A DNA stretch of 7,143 nt from Bacteroidota bacterium (GTDB taxonomy: Bacteria; Bacteroidota; Ignavibacteria; UBA10030; UBA6906). How positions within the stretch are numbered: position 1 is the first letter of the stretch; every line of letters begins with the position of its first letter. Below are positions 5,959 through 7,143 of this stretch, in pieces. Under the pieces are notes generated by a model, which worked only from the letters and a program-made list of their open reading frames with translations, had not been told where the DNA came from and searched no databases. A program made the position numbers and the translations under genes. The stretch is from assembly GCA_003541875.1 (NCBI GenBank), contig DPLS01000189.1, positions 8,593-15,735 of the forward strand, written 5' to 3'.

Positions 5959-6870
5959 CTATGAGGAGATTGCGGGGCGGACAAAGCCGTTGGCTTCCCG
6001 CAGTCGAACTTCGGCCTCATCTGCAGACAACCCAGTCTTGGCCATAACTATTGCTGTCTTCACGTGCCCGCTCGCGGCATTCAAGAGACTTTCAGCAACC
6101 CTGTACTCAATGCCAGTCGCAATCATGATGATTCTCTTGGCTCGCTCGGTTAGTTTCTCGTTTGTGAGCTGAAGGTCAACCATCATGTTTTCGTAGACCT
6201 TGCCCATCTTGATCATGGCGGTGGTCGTGAGCATGTTCAGCACAAGCTTCTGCGCCGTTCCTGATTTCATGCGCGTCGATCCCATAATTACCTCAGCGCC
6301 AACCTCCGGGCAGATTGCGACATCAACCTGAAGGTCAAATTCGCGACGAGGGTTTGTTGTAATATAGATCGTCATCGCGCCACGCTCGCGGGCCCTTTCT
6401 ATCGCGGCAACAACATACGGTGTTCGTCTGCTGGCGGCGATTCCACAAACCACATCTTTTTTGTTGATGTTCAGGTTTTCAATGTCTCGCAATGCTTGCG
6501 CTTCATTATCTTCGGCCCCTTCTTGAGATCGGAACACCGCTGGCTCGCCGCCGGCCATCAGCCCTACCACCATTTTGGGGTCCGTTCCAAATGTTGGTGG
6601 ACATTCGGCTGCATCCAGAATCCCCAATCTCCCGCTTGTGCCTGCCCCAACATAAACTAGTCTGCCGCCATTCTTGAATGCGTGAACAATCAACTCAACC
6701 GCTTCTGCTATATACCCCAGTTCCCGTTCAACAGCAAAAGCGACGAGCTTATCTTCATTGTTGATGAGCTTGAGAATATCCAATGTTGAATAGTGATCGA
6801 TTTCTTTTGAACGCGGATTACGTTGCTCTGTAGCCAGCGCTGCCAATCGGTCCTTTTGTGCCGAGTTCAT
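5959..6870 (-). CDS. murQ: N-acetylmuramic acid 6-phosphate etherase MurQ
   Basis: MurQ is a cytoplasmic lyase that splits the D-lactyl ether of MurNAc-6-phosphate to GlcNAc-6-phosphate and D-lactate, returning cell-wall sugar to metabolism. With the ATG at 6870 the protein has 303 residues, normal for the family, and begins with the usual short lead to TEQRNP (14-19). A SIS sugar-phosphate domain follows: GAGTSGRLG (75-83) and DAAECPPTFG (86-95). Glu89 and Glu120 (in EGAEDN) align with the two active-site glutamates described for the E. coli enzyme (Glu83 and Glu114) with the same 31-residue spacing. Further family motifs are GSTRMKSGTAQK (197-208) and NMMVDL (228-233). The frame stays open upstream to 6945, but that extension overlaps rsmG and does not resemble the family, so I reject it. 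No Shine-Dalgarno is evident. No anmK or MurNAc transporter gene is in the window, so the source of the substrate is not visible here. Confidence 0.96.
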   Translation of the reverse strand: MNSAQKDRLAALATEQRNPRSKEIDHYSTLDILKLINNEDKLVAFAVERELGYIAEAVELIVHAFKNGGRLVYVGAGTSGRLGILDAAECPPTFGTDPKMVVGLMAGGEPAVFRSQEGAEDNEAQALRDIENLNINKKDVVCGIAASRRTPYVVAAIERARERGAMTIYITTNPRREFDLQVDVAICPEVGAEVIMGSTRMKSGTAQKLVLNMLTTTAMIKMGKVYENMMVDLQLTNEKLTERAKRIIMIATGIEYRVAESLLNAASGHVKTAIVMAKTGLSADEAEVRLREANGFVRPAISS

Positions 6871-6880
6871 CGCCTGAGGC

Positions 6881-7143
6881 CTATAGTTCAACAACCACAA
6901 TCTGTTTGTCTGCCAAGCTTGTTTGATCAATCCCATCAAAATCAATGGGAAACGACTGGATGCTTCGAGGCTGAGAGGCCTTTCTTGCTTCGGTGATCTC
7001 TCGCTTCAAGTCTCCACCCTTCATTGCAATCAATGCGGGAGGACGGATTGCCTTTTCGCGTAATTCCGGCCGCCGAAACGCTATTCCTGTGCCTGCGCTC
7101 CTTCTGCCCAATGGAGCCGACCAGCCGATTAGCTCTCCGAGAG
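6881..7143 (-). CDS. rsmG: 16S rRNA (guanine-527-N7)-methyltransferase RsmG, C-terminal part, 5' end outside the window
   Basis: The reading frame is open to the window edge at 7143 and ends at a TAG at 6883-6881, giving about 87 C-terminal residues. RsmG (GidB) uses S-adenosylmethionine to methylate N7 of G527 in 16S rRNA. The visible piece has the family's C-terminal pattern: LGELIGW at the edge (the helix after the conserved SRAV-type segment), then ALIAMKGGDLKREI, where the MKGGDL strand-turn is typical of Bacteroidota-type RsmG, and a final KQIVVVEL strand. The SAM-binding Rossmann motif would lie in the missing N-terminal half and cannot be checked. A TTG at 7111 is an internal codon, not the start, because the homology continues upstream of it. 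The stop is 10 nt before the murQ start, so the two are probably co-transcribed. Identification rests on a short segment, so another class of methyltransferase is not fully excluded. Confidence 0.78.
   Translation of the reverse strand, partial: LGELIGWSAPLGRRSAGTGIAFRRPELREKAIRPPALIAMKGGDLKREITEARKASQPRSIQSFPIDFDGIDQTSLADKQIVVVEL

Noticed and set aside
5940..6020. Longer mfd start at 6020
   Set aside because: It would overlap murQ coding sequence, and the extra 27 residues do not resemble an Mfd N-terminus. The ATG at 5939 gives a normal length.
6871..6945. Longer murQ start at 6945
   Set aside because: It would overlap the end of rsmG, and the extra 25 residues are not MurQ-like. The ATG at 6870 gives the usual distance to TEQRNP.

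Overview
The window is a compact stretch of bacterial chromosome. All seven recognisable genes lie on the minus strand, so transcription runs from high to low coordinates. In that order they are rsmG (3' part only), murQ, mfd, a regulatory gap of about 200 bp, then mraZ, rsmH, ftsL and ftsI (5' part only). The plus-strand open frames are shadows of these genes. I see no tRNA, rRNA, insertion sequence, CRISPR array or phage remnant.

The first block (5939-7143, plus mfd down to 2583) looks like one transcription unit, with gaps of only 10 nt (rsmG-murQ) and 19 nt (murQ-mfd). It codes for a 16S rRNA methyltransferase, an enzyme that recycles the cell-wall sugar MurNAc-6-phosphate, and the transcription-repair coupling factor. 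The second block (1-2380) is the start of a classical dcw (division and cell wall) cluster in canonical order: the regulator MraZ, the 16S rRNA methyltransferase RsmH, the divisome bitopic protein FtsL and the septal transpeptidase FtsI (PBP3). Gaps are 46, 35 and 21 nt.

The most informative non-coding segment is 2381-2582. It holds, in transcription order, an imperfect direct repeat, a good promoter candidate, three GTGGGT boxes matching the known MraZ operator pattern (also readable as a G-quadruplex motif in the sense strand), and two abutting perfect palindromes directly before the mraZ start codon. MraZ boxes in its own leader suggest autoregulation of the dcw operon.

Organism: the protein style suggests the Bacteroidota/Chlorobiota/Ignavibacteriota (FCB) group. 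The clues are an RsmG with the MKGGDL motif seen in Bacteroidota-type homologues, near-absence of Shine-Dalgarno sequences before the starts, and a promoter that also fits the Bacteroidota TAnnTTTG type. This is inference at moderate confidence, and species cannot be named. I found no new biological system; the genes are ordinary housekeeping genes and the novelty, if any, is in the mraZ leader.
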